A stretch of 64,000 nucleotides of DNA from Nymphalis io (taxonomy: Eukaryota; Arthropoda; Insecta; Lepidoptera; Nymphalidae). The notes below the pieces were generated by a model. The model did no database searches and was not told the DNA's origin. It was given only the letters and a program-made list of their open reading frames with translations. Made by a program: the position numbers and the translations under genes. Location: NCBI RefSeq assembly GCF_905147045.1, contig NC_065914.1:4092001-4156000 (forward strand). The letters are read 5' to 3'. Below are positions 1 through 13,900 of this stretch, in pieces (positions within the stretch are counted from its first letter, which is position 1; the number at the start of each line of letters is the position of its first letter).

Positions 1-955
1 TTTTATCAAATAGCAATGAATAATTAATGTTATAAAAATGTAAAATGGACAATGGGACAGAGGTGCTTGTTTAAGGCAAACGTCCCTAAATTAAATAAGA
101 AAAACAACTCTTTATATACAACGCTACAAATAGTGTAACTGAACTAAATAAATTATCTATTTTTCATATCATATCCATCAACTAATTTATTTCACACGAG
201 TGTAAACAGACGAACGCGATTACTAAATTATATTTCATCGACGTAACGCTTTACTAAAATCGATTTGTCTTCATTATGCTCTTGGTAAATTGAAGTAGGA
301 CGATCATTAACGCACGTTCCACGTTATCTGATACGGTGTACTTCAAATAATACACTTGTATCATCCACTCGACGACTTTTATCAGCAATTCTATTTGTAA
401 TGTGTCAGTAATCGATATACTCTACAGCTGTGAGATTGAGTCTCAAGAAGGATTATGATAAGGGTGTAAATTTTCCACACTTTAGAAGAACCCTTTCATT
501 TCATGTTCCATATATTTTATATGTGACATTGACAGAATATTTTGCGCTCAACTAGCGTAGATACACGCCAGAAAAAAAAAACAAACACAAGTCTGCACTT
601 TGATATACATAATATTAAAAGGAAATTAATTGCTGAAGAAAAAAAAGGAAACTGTTATTACATTTACCAGTTCATTATATTTGTTCGATGTATCTGTGTA
701 AGTAAACATTAAAATAAAAGACATACCTTTTCGATAACAAATAATTGCGGCAGTCAATAAGAAGATACAAATAAAAAATATTTAACCTTGAATTCTGGAT
801 TTATATTAATAGAGTATGATTTTGTACGAATTGAACTTTTTTTTAATCGCCCGTTCACTTTGAATGTCAAAGTTTTGCGATTAATTAATTACATATTGTG
901 TACATTCACTGTACTATCTGCCCACGGCAACCAGTGGTTTGTACCGTGTTGTTAT
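1..955. other. DES1 intron 2 or gene interior, no feature seen
   Basis: AT-rich DNA downstream (in gene sense) of DES1 exon 2. I looked for the His-box exons on the minus strand and found none. Confidence 0.6.
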
Positions 956-1172
956 GTAGGGCTTTGTGCAAGGCCGTCTGGGCAGGTACCACCCACTTAT
1001 CAGATATTCTACCGCAAAACAGCAGTTCTTGGTATTTGAAAGGGTGAGTGAGCCAGTGTAATTACAGGCACAAGGGACACAAAATCTTATTGGCGATGTA
1101 AGCGATGGTTAACATTTCTTATAATGGCAATGTCTATGGGCATTGGTGACCACTTACCATCAGGTAGCCCAT

Positions 1173-1188
<16 letters not shown>
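956..1188 (-). repeat. Repeat-B copy (SINE-like), next to (TA)n
   Basis: On the minus strand it reads GGGCTACCTGATGGTAAGTGG ... CACTGGCTCACTCACCC ... GGTACCTGCCCAGACGG ... CACAAAGCCCTAC. The family has no tRNA-like head that I recognise. Its A-rich end runs into (TA)n at 1188-1240. Fourteen copies are in this window. Confidence 0.8.

Positions 1189-1240
<52 letters not shown>
1188..1240. repeat. (TA)n microsatellite
   Basis: About 50 bp of TA following a 15-base A run. Confidence 0.95.
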
Positions 1241-1246
<6 letters not shown>

Positions 1247-1254
1247 GTTTTACA

Positions 1255-1345
1255 TGTCCATTCTATGCGTTCAACCTAACATCACGCTGAATTTCATTAA
1301 AATCTGTTCAGTGATTTAGACGTGAAAGCATAACAGAACGTGGGG
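1255..1345 (+). repeat. 3' fragment of CTAG-started repeat group
   Basis: GAATTTCATTAAAATCTGTT then CAGTGATTTAGACGTGAAAG. Follows the (TA)n at 1188-1240. Confidence 0.5.
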
Positions 1346-1729
1346 CTCGCCGGTGCGAGTGCGAGTGCGATTCCCCCACTGTCCACGTGGAGGAAACGCG
1401 TGACGCGTTTTTCCAGCGTTAAAAAAAACCAGGTTGTTTTGTTTATAAGAAAACATAAATTTAATAATAATATACTATTCTTTAAAACATATTGAAGGTG
1501 AATAAAAATATTCCACGATTTAGAATCTTAATTTATTGCTGAATGGAATTGTTTTCAGTGACTGAGGTCACGAGCTGACTCCACAATGAAAATCCATGTT
1601 TGTCTGTTAGACTTTCACGCGTTAACTACTCATCCGAGCATCATGAAACATTGTACACATGTTGTCTGGGGTACAGAGTGACACCTGCCCCTCCCTCACA
1701 TGCAAAAACTAGTAAAAAATAACCCTTAC

Positions 1730-1906
1730 CTAACATAAGGGAGTGGTTAATAACACCCCCAAAGCAATACGCAACGATCAGCAGCATTGGCCAGCTCATG
1801 TGCTGGACTATCGGCATCATGGCGACCTGGGTCAGCACCATGCCAGTGACCACCCATTTGAACATGGGATCGTAACCGTAGAGCTTCTTGATTTCTGGAT
1901 ATTTTT
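1730..1906 (-). CDS. DES1 coding exon 2
   Basis: Acceptor TTTTTTACAG ends at 1907 and donor GTAAGG follows base 1730. It encodes EKYPEIKKLYGYDPMFKW, then a hydrophobic segment (VVTGMVLTQVAMMPIV) and ends at INHSLML with one extra base. It is 177 nt long. Confidence 0.93.
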
Positions 1907-4900
1907 CTGTAAAAAATATGTTAAAATTTAATGTGACTGCCATTATATTTCCCACAGCTGGGCTATGGACTACTTTTGAGGAGGCGGTTTAAAGCTTTCA
2001 TCACGCTTCGCCAATGCGGGTTGGTGGTTACACATGTGACAAAAATCAGCGAAATTATATACGTGCAGGTTTAATCACGATGTTTTCTTTCACGTCCAAG
2101 CACGAGATGAATTATAAACACAAATTGAACACATGAAAATTGAGTGATAATTGCCTGGGGATGAATCTACGATCATCGGTTAAGATTTACGACTGGGTCA
2201 TCTTCCTGAGCCAGTATAACTACAGCCTTAAGGGTCATAGCATTTTAGTAATAACTTAAAATCGCCGTCCATTCCTCGTGGCCTATTTGCCACAAAAATA
2301 TCACGTAATATCACTCATAATCGTATCTCCTATGCCGCTTCATTACTTCGTGTCTTGGCAGCACACACTCGCACACACACACACAAAGAATCAATGTTTA
2401 AGCAAACACAGACACATATTATTTCAATATACAAACATTTAATTTTAAATTGATTTTAATGAAAGCTGAATGTGTTTGGCGTGTTTATAAGTTTGTTATA
2501 TAGACTTTGAACCTTTGAAAATGGAATGTTTTTTGATGTCGAACATTTATTGTCGCGCGTGGGGAGGTAAGATCAGCTCCGTATGCCGTGACGTCAAACG
2601 GTATGACTCGTCTCCGTCGCTCTTTAGCCTCCTGTGCGTGCGTGACGCGTATACTATATACTACGGTACTTATATTATCATAATAATAAGAAAACATTTA
2701 TTTTATTTAAAAAAAATGTTTTATGTATTAAGCTATCTTTATAGCTGAAACGCTTATCCGGTAACTACCCGTTCGGATATCGGATAGTAACTTAATATCC
2801 GGATAAACCAATAACCGATATTTAAAAAGCACTCAATACGTAGTTTTCGTATTAATTCCATCAATAAACATATATAGTTAGGAGATTCTTTGATCCGTAC
2901 AACAGCGTTGTTAAAAAAACGCGCGCTAATCTAAAGCCGCCATTTTGTTGGTGAACAGAAAGGTAAAGTAATCAATTAATTATTGGCGCGACTTGTGATT
3001 TTTTGAATGTGTTCAAATGGGTTTTTTGGATTTTTAAGAGTAATTGAATGAGTTAATTCACATTAGTTTGTATGATTTGATGTTCTATTTTTAAAAAGAT
3101 CAATTCGAGGTTTTTATAAAAGCAGTTTCACTTCTGGACGCTGAATATATATTATCCCCAGGCTAATCCCCGAAATTGACTGACTGTATACGCTTGATAA
3201 AAAAAATCTTCATTGGGGTAGCCAGATAAAAAAATCTTTAGTTAACTAGTATACAAAATTTCAAGTTTCTAAGTCAACGCGTTCAAGAGTTATATGCATA
3301 TAAGCCATGATCAATAGACCGAGCAGAAAATAAATTTGCTTAAAATTTTTGCGCCTTAAAAGGTTATATAAGGAACAAAGTAGTACAGTCTCGTAGAAAA
3401 GTTTAGGCTCAGGAATGTCATCTGTCGGCTAGTTTCAGTGACGTAAAAAATTAATTAAAAAAAAAAAACGAATATACATATCTATTTTATTATGTAAATC
3501 ATACAGATTAGCTAAAATATGTAATGTATAGGTCACGTATTCACTCACGTTTTTGATATCATATCGAACTGAAAGAATTACGATTATTTTGATAAGAGAT
3601 AAGGTAATGGGTTATGCGGAAGAAATGAATGTTCGTCTTTATCAAATGGTGAAAGTATTAGAGTTCAAGGATTCAATGTTGCTACATTATTATCTTTCGA
3701 TGATTACTAAACCAATATTAATAAAACTTATACCATATAATGCAGCTCGTTTTGGAGATTTTAGTAATTTTTTTTTTGTATAAGTAGAAGAGCAATTTTA
3801 CCCGCTTTAAATTTTAATACTGACGTAATAAACTTGAAGAGTATTCGACCCATGATTGATGAGTGGTTACAAGGCGAGAATTACAAACAGATGATTTGGA
3901 GTTCAAATCCGAGCAAAAAACTTAATTTTCATGCGATTAATATGTGTTTATAATTCATCTCGTTACATTAAAACAACGTGGTGGAATAAGCTCCTAAGCT
4001 TTTCATCAAACGGGAGGCCTAGGAACATTTACAAGTTTGAAGCCACGATCTTCTGCTAATTTTTACGTGTTTTCACTACTGGACCGTCCGGCTTCGATCG
4101 ATAGATAAGGATATAGTTGATGAAACTTAAAATATGTATCATTTTCTATACTAACTTATTACTTTAATGTTGATTTTGTTTGTTTGTAAAAATAATATGT
4201 TTAATAAAGGCTATACATAAGTTTTTACATGGCGTTGCAAATATGGCAAAATCGTTTAGAAACCAGTAACGAACCGTAGTTTTCCGTCCGATCCGTACGG
4301 ATTATTTTTAATCTATATTTGTAGTAAATATAATATATATATATATATATATATATACCGTAACAGCCTGTGAATGTCCCACTGCTGGGCTAAAGGCCTC
4401 TTCTCCTCTTTTTGAGGAGAAGGTTTGGAGCTTATTCCACCACGCTGCTCCAATGCGGGTTGGTAGAATTCACATGTGGCAGAACTTCAGTGAAATTAGA
4501 CACATGCAGGTTTTCTCACGATGTTTTCCTTCACCGTAAAGCACGAGATGAATTATAATCACAAATTAAGCACATGAAAATTCAGTGGTGCTTGCCCGGG
4601 TTTGAACCCACGATCATCGGTTAAGATTCACGCAGATTCATGCAGAGGCCTATATACATATATATAGGCCTCTGCATCTTTGACAGATGATTTAAGCGGC
4701 ATCGCGAACGCACTTGCGTTCATGACTGAAAAGACCAATGCGAGAGAGGATCCTTCGGCCGCACTTCCGACAAGTGTATCAAAACCCCGCCCCCAGATGG
4801 GCGGGGGTTTGAAGCCCGCTCATGACGCCTAGTGCGTTTTTCTTTTAGTTATTTAAACCAGGCATCGTCATGCTTTGATTGACCTTCGTGAATAAGGCGT

Positions 4901-7900
4901 CGCCACTTGGCACGGTCCTATGCCAGATCCTCCCATCGATTGCTAGGGATGTTAAACGAAACCATATCACGCTTAGCGCAATCTTTGTAACGGAGCATAG
5001 GCCGCCCAACAGACCTTTTTGCATCCACAACTTCTCCCAGTAGTATTTGCCTTGGAAGACGAGTCTGCTCTATTCGATGCACGTGTCCCAGCCACCGTAA
5101 CCATTTTTTTTTTGAGAATGGCCATGATGCTAGGCAGCTGTGCCTCGCCTAAAACAGACTCGTTTGTCACGCGATCCTGCCATGTGATGCCCAGAATGTT
5201 CCGAAGACAGCACAAATGAAATGTGTTTAGTAGGCGTTCTTGTTTTGCGTACGTTGTCCACGTTTTTGCTCCATACAAGAGTGTGCTTAGGACACATGAT
5301 TGGTAAACAAGCATTTTCGTTTTCACCGTAAGTCTGTCTGTTATCCCAAGCCCTTGTACAGAGCCTCCCGAACGTAGAGGCTGCTTTGCCGATGCGGAAG
5401 TCGATCTCTGCATCAAGCGAGAGATTGCTTGACAAAAATTATAAATACGAAAGTAATTTTGTCTGTCGTTCAGTCTTTTACGCTTTGACGGTTCAACCAC
5501 TGAACCGATTTCGATAAAATGTATGAAGAGAACGGGCAGCAGCGTCTCTCTGAGTACTATGACTAACTTACTGCGATCGCCAACCCGTCTGCCAAGCGTG
5601 GCGATTATGGCATATCCCCTCATGATTCGCGTAACTAAACCACGGCCCCTAGTCCCCGGCAGCCCTGCTATTCCTAGCCTTGATAACAGCTGTGGTAACG
5701 GCGGGGCAGGGGGTGCTAAGAATCCCCGGCAGATTTCGTGTTACCAACACCGACGACCTCTGGCCCTGGCAACATATAACACGCGTACACTGCGGACCGA
5801 CGAGAAGATCATCGAAATGGAAGAATTGAGCAGGTTACACTGGGATATTGTCGGATTATCCGAAGTCCGAAGACAGGGGGAGGATACGATGATCCTGAAA
5901 TCCGGTAACCTTCTCTATTTCCGAGAGGGCGATCAACTGTCTCAAGGTGGTGTCGGGTTCATAGTCCACAAGTACCTCGTTAACAACGTTGTGAAAATCG
6001 AGAGCGTGTCGACTAGGGTGGCGTACTTTATACTCAGAATCACCAAGCGGTATTCTTTGAAGGTCATACAGGTATACGCGCCGACTTCGACACACTCCGA
6101 CGATGAGGTTGAGGATCATGTATGAGGATTTATCTAAAGCCATACACACCAATAAGACTCATTTCACTGTTGTAATGGGGGACTTTAACGCGAAGCTGGG
6201 CAAACGATTCGGTGATGAGTTAAAGGTGGGACCTCATGGAATTGGAGACCGCAACCCTCGGGGCCAGATGTTGACCGACTTTATGGAGAAGGAGGGACTC
6301 TTTATGATGAACTCCTTTTTCAAGAAGCCAGGTCAGCGTAAATGGACCTGGGTGAGCCCTGATGGGAAAACCAAGAATGAGATAGACTTCATCTTGTCGA
6401 CGAGAAGACAAATATTTAATGACGTCTCCGTGATCAATGCAGTCAAAACTGGGAGCGATCACAGACTCGTAAGAGGCTCGTTAAATATCAATGTTAAACT
6501 CCAGAGGTCCCGACTGATGAAGTCTACGCTCCGACCATCACCTCTTCAAATCCGAAATCCCGAAGCCTTTCAGCTCGAACTCCAAAACCGATTCGATTGC
6601 CTAGCAGACTGCGAGGAAGTGGACACATACAACGACAGGCTTGTGGAAACTGTCCGAACGGCTGGGTCTAAGACCTTCAAGACCAGCCGTACAAAAGGAA
6701 CCAAAAAGATCTCTGCCTCTACCCTATGGCTTATGGAGGAAAGACGGAAAATGATTCTGACGTCCCCAGCTGATGCTGCCGGCTATCGGCTGATCAACAG
6801 ACAGATTTCAAAGTCTCTAACTCGCGAAACTCGCCAATTTAATACAATGCGCATTAAAGAGGCCATCGAGCGGAACAAAGGCTCTAAAGTGTTCGCCAGA
6901 GATCTGTCTGTTGGTCAGAGTCAACTGACAAGGCTGAAAACTGAGGATGACAGAATAGTCACGTCAAGATCTGAGCTGTTGGAAGAGGTTGAGAAGTTCT
7001 ACGGTCAGCTGTACACGACAGCTCAATCACCTATCAGTAGTCATGCTGCAGATCCCAGAGCAAGACTAACCCGACACTACACTGAAGATTTTCAGGACGT
7101 CAGTCTTTTCGAGATTAGAATGGCTCTCGGACAACTCAAAAACAACAAGGCACCTGGTGATGATGGTATTACAGCCGAGCTTCTGAAGGCGGGTGGTACA
7201 CCGATCCTCAGGGCTCTTCAGAGGCTTTTTAACTCCGTCATTGCCAAAGGTCAAACGCCAAAAGCATGGCACAGAGGTGTGGTGGTACTTTTCTTTAAGA
7301 AGGGTGATAAAACCCTTCTGAAGAATTATAGGCCCATCTCACTGCTGAGTCATGTTTACAAGTTGTTTTCGAAAGTCATTACGAATCGTCTCGAGCAAAG
7401 GCTTGACGACTTCCAGCCACCCGAACAAGCCGGATTCCGGAAAGGCTTTAGCACCATAGACCACATACATACGCTGCGGCAAGTTATACAGAAGACTGAG
7501 GAGTATAACCAGCCACTTTGCTTAGCGTTTGTGGACTATGAGAAAGACTTTGATTCGATCGAAACCTGGGCCGTGCTGAATTCTCTTCAAAGGTGCCAAA
7601 TTGATTATCGGTATATCAGGGTGTTAAAGTGCTTGTACGAGAACGCCACCATGTCGATCCGACTCCAGGATCAGAACTCAAAACCTATCCAACTGCAGAG
7701 AGGTGTAAGACAGGGAGACGTGATATCTCCGAAACTGTTTACTGCTGCATTGGAAGATGTTTTCAAGCTTCTGGACTGGAACGGACTTGGCATCAATATC
7801 AACGGCGAGTACATCACTCATCTTCGATTTGCCGATGACATTGTAATTATGGCTGAGACCTTGGAAGACCTCGGCACTATGCTCGATGACCTCAGCAGGG

Positions 7901-10900
7901 TTTCCCAACAAGTGGGTCTAAAAATGAACATGGACAAGACGAAAATCATGTCGAACATCCATGTTGCACCCACTCAAGTCAAGGTTGGAAATTCTGCATT
8001 CGAAGTTGTAGACAACTATGTCTACCTAGGTCAGACCATCCAACTAGGTAGGTCCATCTTCGAGAAAGAGGTCAATCGTCGAATTCAACTCGGCTGGGCA
8101 GCGTTCGGGAAGCTACACGATATCTTCTCATCCCAAATACCGCAGTGTCTCAAGTCGAAAGTCTTCGACCAGTGTGTGTTGCCAGTGATGACTTATGGAT
8201 CAGAGACGTGGTCGCTCACAATGGGCCTCATAAGAAGGCTCAAGGTCACTCAAAGGGCAATGGAGAGTCGGAGTTTCTCTGCGAGATCGAATCAGAAATG
8301 ATGAAATCCGCAGAAGAACCAAAGTAACCGGCATAGCCCGAAGAATTGCTAAATTGAAGTGGCAGTGGGCGGGGCACATTGCTCGCAGAACCGACGGCCG
8401 CTGGGGCAGAAAGGTTCTCGAGTGGCGACCACGAACCGGAAGACGCAGCGTGGGCAGGCCCCCTACAAGGTGGACCGACGACTTAGAACGAGTCGCGGGA
8501 AGCCGTTGGATGCGGGCAGCGCAAGATCGGGCAACGTGGAAATCCTTGGGGGAGGCCTTTGTCCAGCAGTGGACGTCTTTCGGCTGATGATGATGATGAT
8601 GATGTATGAACCCCAAGAACGGACAAAGGCTACTTCTACCTAACACCAAAGACACCCCCCCCCTCTACTCCACTCGCGAGCGAAGCCGCAGGGCAACTAG
8701 TTAAAGTTAAATGGGAAATTAAAATTATAATACTAAAATACTTTATTGTACGCCAAAATATGAATAAACTAAGTAACAAAATATGCAATCGATAAAGTTA
8801 TGTACAAACGTTCTCAGCAATAGAGAGCAATATCTAAAAAAAGAATTATTTCAAATCGGTTCACGGTCGACGAAGGTATCGCGTAATATAAACACAGGCA
8901 ACGAGTTAGCTGTATCGAGGTAATAAGTAGTTCCCACTCTCATACCCTACAGGGTAGAATACTGCCTTTCATTTAAATAGGACACTCAAAGTATCACAAA
9001 AACACGACGCTGTGACGCGTGCGACGTTGCACGGTATGACGTAAGTATTACCATAAATGTGGTGGCCTCATGACCGATTTCGACCACGGCAGCCGATATC
9101 AAGAGAGATTAGCCAAGTGTGCGGGACATATTACAGTACACAAGTGTGTGCGCAAACACAGCACTCTATGTATATTCCCTCACTTTCTTAATCCGATGGG
9201 ACGACAACTCGACACGACCGGAGCGAGTACACACTTCGAACTTCCAGACTCCGGGCTGCTACTGAGAACCCTAGCAGAAAAAGCCAATAAAAAACTTGTT
9301 TTCCTGGCCTGATTTGGAGGTTGAGCCCAGGACCTCGAAATCTGCGACCTTATATGTAGACTAGACCAACAAGGCAGTCAAATAACAAATCAATCATGAG
9401 TGATGTCTGTCATCTTTGGTACCATCACTTAAAAAAAAACTTGTTCATATTATATGTAAATACATTTGGAATTAAGTCGGTATTCTCACGCTTCACGAAC
9501 TTGTTAACTATTTTAATTTGAGCCACTTATTCGAGTTCTAGCGTTAATTTAAGAGTCATTTAGTAAACTATATATCGTTTCGTTAGTAGGTACATGATGG
9601 TTCGGGAGGAGATGCGATTTCAAAAGACCTCGGAACGGATCCGATCCGTGGCGGAGGGCCATTGCAGTGGTATTAGACCTGGATATCCCCTTTGGAAGCC
9701 GGTTTATATGGGACCTTTCAAAGGTAGCCCTAGCGTTATAAAAAAAAAAACAATTCGGTGATTTATAACATTCATCTTAAAAAATGAAAATAGACTAGAG
9801 AATGCTATGAAAATTTTCCTTCAATTTGTATGTTATCCAGTGTTGTTAAGGCCTCCTCTCCTCTCCTTTTAAGGAGTTTGATGAACGCTATTTCAATGTG
9901 GGTTGGTGAATACACACGTGGCAATTTTTTTCTACTTACACTTTCCTCGCGATAATTTATCGTCGCCGCTAAGCGCGAGACTATAAAGACAAATTAAATG
10001 CATGAAAATTCAGGGGAGCTTGCTCGAGTTTGAACTTGTAATCTTCGTTTAAGATGATCGTCTTGTAGTTATCTTACTAAAAATCGAATAGTTAAATACA
10101 AAGTTTGGTATTTCATACTGTAACGGAGTTAAATTTCACAAACAGATTTAAGAAAAAACTTCTAACACATTGAGTACAAACAAAAATATGCCTTATATAC
10201 TTTACAATAGGGTTCTTATTGAAACTATTGAGCGGTTTTTCATTTATCGGCTGTAGAAACTTATTGCGCAGATGCCTTAATCAGTTGTGATAGCTTTAAT
10301 AGTTCTTTTTTTTTAAATATTTCATTTAAAACTAACCGTCAAGGACAAAGAAAATATATTTGTGAATTGTCGGCGTGAAAATTTTATATAATATGGATGG
10401 GCAGATGATGGTAAGTGGTCACCACCACTCAAAGGCATTGGCGTCGTTCCTTTCAGATCCTTACATAGCCAACATGACGCCAATCTTGGGAACTTAGATG
10501 TCCCTTGTCATTCATCACGAAATCTCCGAAACCGCCCCATTGATTTGAAATTTGTCACAGTTACTCCTTCCTTCCCGGGACGTAGACGCTCAGTTTTCCA
10601 TCTAGTTTGATTGAGTTCAATGTGAACATCAGTGGATTAAGGTGATATTTACAAATTTTTTTTATTACGTCGTAATTGAAGATTATCTTAAGATTGTCAC
10701 TATCATGAAAAAAATTACCTATTTCCTGAAATATCACTGTCATTTTTATATTTGTGTATTTACCGATTATATTTTGTAGGCTTTATTTAATTTATCACAG
10801 ATAATATAAAATACTACAACACATAACACGTTATTTGTGTCACAGAATCACGTATAAGTTTGTGGGATTTACCTACATGAAATTACATACAACCAGCCAT

Positions 10901-13900
10901 GCCTAAAGACGTTTTCTTTGGACAGCCAAACTATAAATATTCTTAGAAATTAATGTAAGTTATCCTATTGGTTAGTGTTGTTGTAAGATTTTCTATATAT
11001 ACACATGCTTTTAGCAAGTAAAATCATTCCGATTCGACCAGCAAGAAGTATTATTTACTAGAAGTATTAGTATTATTAGAACTCCAAACAAGAAGATGAG
11101 AACAACCAGTGAGCTAGGGACCAGTATCCCTACAAGTTCAATTATACGCAAAATAAGATTAGTAATTTCCATGCTCATTTCTATAAAATTAGTCACTAAA
11201 AAAAAAAAAAAAGAGAAACTACAGTTACTTGCCGGTTGTTCTCGGTAGAATACAATCTTGTAGAAGTCTATTTGAATATAAAATATTTTGATATTGATTT
11301 TATCACTTTTATCAACTAACTTCAATAACTCGACCACTTTAACATATATATATTAAAGGGGGATAAAATGTGTGTCATAATTACTATAATCATTGTAATC
11401 ATTGAACGTATACTATGAAAAACCCACTGGAACTCGAGTGTTTACAAACAAAATGCATTAACATAGAGATATGACACTGGTATGCTAGTGTTATTTAAAA
11501 TCTACAGTTTATATATATAACTTAAATTCCTTTAATATTTCATAATATTTACTTATTGTTTGTAAAATTTTAAACTAGCAGCGTTTCAGAAATATAAGTA
11601 GTCAGAGCTTAATAAACAAATAAACAATGGCGTATCTACCAAAGGGCAAGGCGATGCGGGCTGTGGTGCGGCCCCAGGGGCAAAACGCGATTATATTACG
11701 CCATTATAATATAAGTTAGGATAAGTTTATAAATTTTACTATTATAATTATTATTATAATATATATTATTGAGTTTATGCTAACATAGCAGAAAGCAAGA
11801 GTAATATTTCACGGGCAAGTAATAAACTGAGCTCTTACAGAATAGCGCTGCTGAATTTTATATCTTTTGGAAGGAGCCATATTCAATTTAATATGACGTC
11901 ACATAGCATATAACCAGCGGACAATTGACATTTACCTCATTTAAAAAATTATTGGCAGTTTAAAGCGATATACAATATGGAAACATTTGAACATACATAC
12001 ACAGCCTGCTGAAATCATAATAGTTGTTGACTTTGCCATAGTTTTCCAGGAAAGTCACACACGTCATAAGGAAAAAAGATATATCAATTATGTCATAAAA
12101 GCATTTAGCATACAAACACAGTCAAATACTTTTCAATCAAATCATTTCCTCTGCCCTAAGTTGAAAGAGATATTGTAAATTGTTTTATTTGTTTATTTTA
12201 ATTGTTCTGTGTGTGTTGCCAGTGATGACTTATGGATCAGAGACGTGGTCGCTCACAATGGGCCTCATAAGAAGGCTTAAGGTCACTCAAAGGGCAATGG
12301 AGAGGGCTATGCTCGGAGTTGTTTTGGTGTGCAATAAAGTGTATTTTTTATTCTACTCCTATGTGACCGTCAAGGAACTCATTGTATTCATTATTTTGCT
12401 TAAATTACTTATAATTGTTATGTATATAATATTTTATTATTTTTCCTGTTACATTAGCTAATTAGTATAATTACATACTTATGAGGTGGCTAGCTTTTTA
12501 TGTAAAATAATGTGAACAAATTAAATAATTTCATACCAAACTTTTTTGGTGTGCAATGAAATGTATTTTTTATTCTACTCGTATGTGACCATCAAGGAAC
12601 TCATTGTCTTATTTATTTTGCTTAAAATACTTATAATTGTTATGTTTATAATATTTTATTATTTTTTGTTACATTAGCTAATTAGTATAATTACATACTT
12701 ATGAGGTGGCTAGCTTTTTATGTAAAATAATGTGAACAAATTAAATAATTTCATACCAAACTTTTTTGGTGTGCAATAAAATGTATTTTTTATTCTACTC
12801 ATATGTGACCGTCAGGGAACTCATTGTCTTATTTATTTTGCTTAAAATACTTATAATTGTTATGTTTATAATATTTTATTATTTTTCCTGTTACATTAGC
12901 TAATTAGTATAATTACATATTTATGAGGTGGCTAGCTTTTTATGTAAAATAATGTGGACAAATTAAATAATTTAATACCAAACCTTTTTGGTATGAAATT
13001 ATTTTTTTTTTTTTTTTTTATTCAGCTTATCGCCGTCCACTGCTGGATGAAAGCTTTCCCCATATGAAAATTATAAAGATTATATGTATTTTACAATATA
13101 ATAGCCCTTATTTATCTTACTTATTTTCATTTATCTTTCAGTTGGCCAAGTGTGAAGCTAACATAGAAAAAAACTGATAACATCAAACAAAAGAAACAAA
13201 CACATCACATTTCAATTCTAGTGTAAGTAACAATTTCTAATCACAATATTCCATATTTGAATGAATAAATATTATCATGAAAGTGTTAGATAAGAGTGAC
13301 AAGTTTAATTGAGTGAAGTTCATTTTTTTACACACAAAATTTATAGGCAAAGGCATTAATCTGATTAATTACTTTTTATTCTTTGAAAAACAATTATGTC
13401 ATACATGACAAGGTATATATGAGAAATGAGCATCATATGAACTATACTGTTAGTTTAAAATTACTTAGAAGTGTGACTAAGATTCTAGGATGGGTGTTTT
13501 ATAAACAATACTTTTTAATAAATTCAAATTGTTATTGATTTTTAAATTAGTAACCTCCCGCTCACTGGTCTACTAAAATCCCAATAGGATGAAAAATTGT
13601 TAAAAATCTTTTGTTTATTATGATTAAACTTTCTACTTTTATTTATACATTTTACATTTGAATTTAATAGATTTGTGAGACCCAAAAATTTTTTTAATAA
13701 TTGGAATTATATTTTAGCCAAGGGGTAGGAATGATAAAAAAGTCTGACTTAATTGCCAATTACCCATATTTCATACATAGTCCAAAAACACAACTACACA
13801 CACATGTTTGAACCCAAAAAAAAGAACAAAATAAAGATAATTACTTATGCATCACATCACAGTTACTTTTTGATTTAATTACATACTTAATTATAGTTCA

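Larger units (their letters stand above)
5439..8701 (-). repeat. Older lepidopteran repeat split by the RTE insertion
   Basis: The left piece (5439-5527) contains ATAAATACGAAAGTAA and CACTGAACCGATTTCGAT. The right piece (8611-8701) ends in GCGAGCGAAGCCGCAGGGCAA then CTAGT. Together they make the two ends of a widespread lepidopteran repeat, read on the minus strand, that starts CTAG and ends near TTATAAT. The RTE target duplication lies exactly at the junction. Assignment is from memory. Confidence 0.65.

Noticed and set aside
1641..1729. Extension of DES1 exon 2 in frame beyond LML (GKGYFLLVFACEGG...)
   Set aside because: It crosses a good donor (GTAAGG) and loses similarity to DES1. The family continues with AIHE, so the exon ends at 1730.
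1907..1955. ORF start upstream of DES1 exon 2 (MGNIMAVTLNFNIFF)
   Set aside because: It lies beyond a clear acceptor (TTTTTTACAG), and the true N-terminus MGARVSRNDFEWVHTEE is in exon 1 at 14316.
2363..2385. CRISPR-like or regular short repeats
   Set aside because: Only simple (AC)n and (TA)n microsatellites; no spaced direct repeats anywhere in the window.
11011..11337. 108-codon minus-strand frame rich in Ile, Leu and Phe
   Set aside because: Low-complexity translation of AT-rich intron DNA, with a poly-T giving FFFF. No family resemblance and no splice or codon support.
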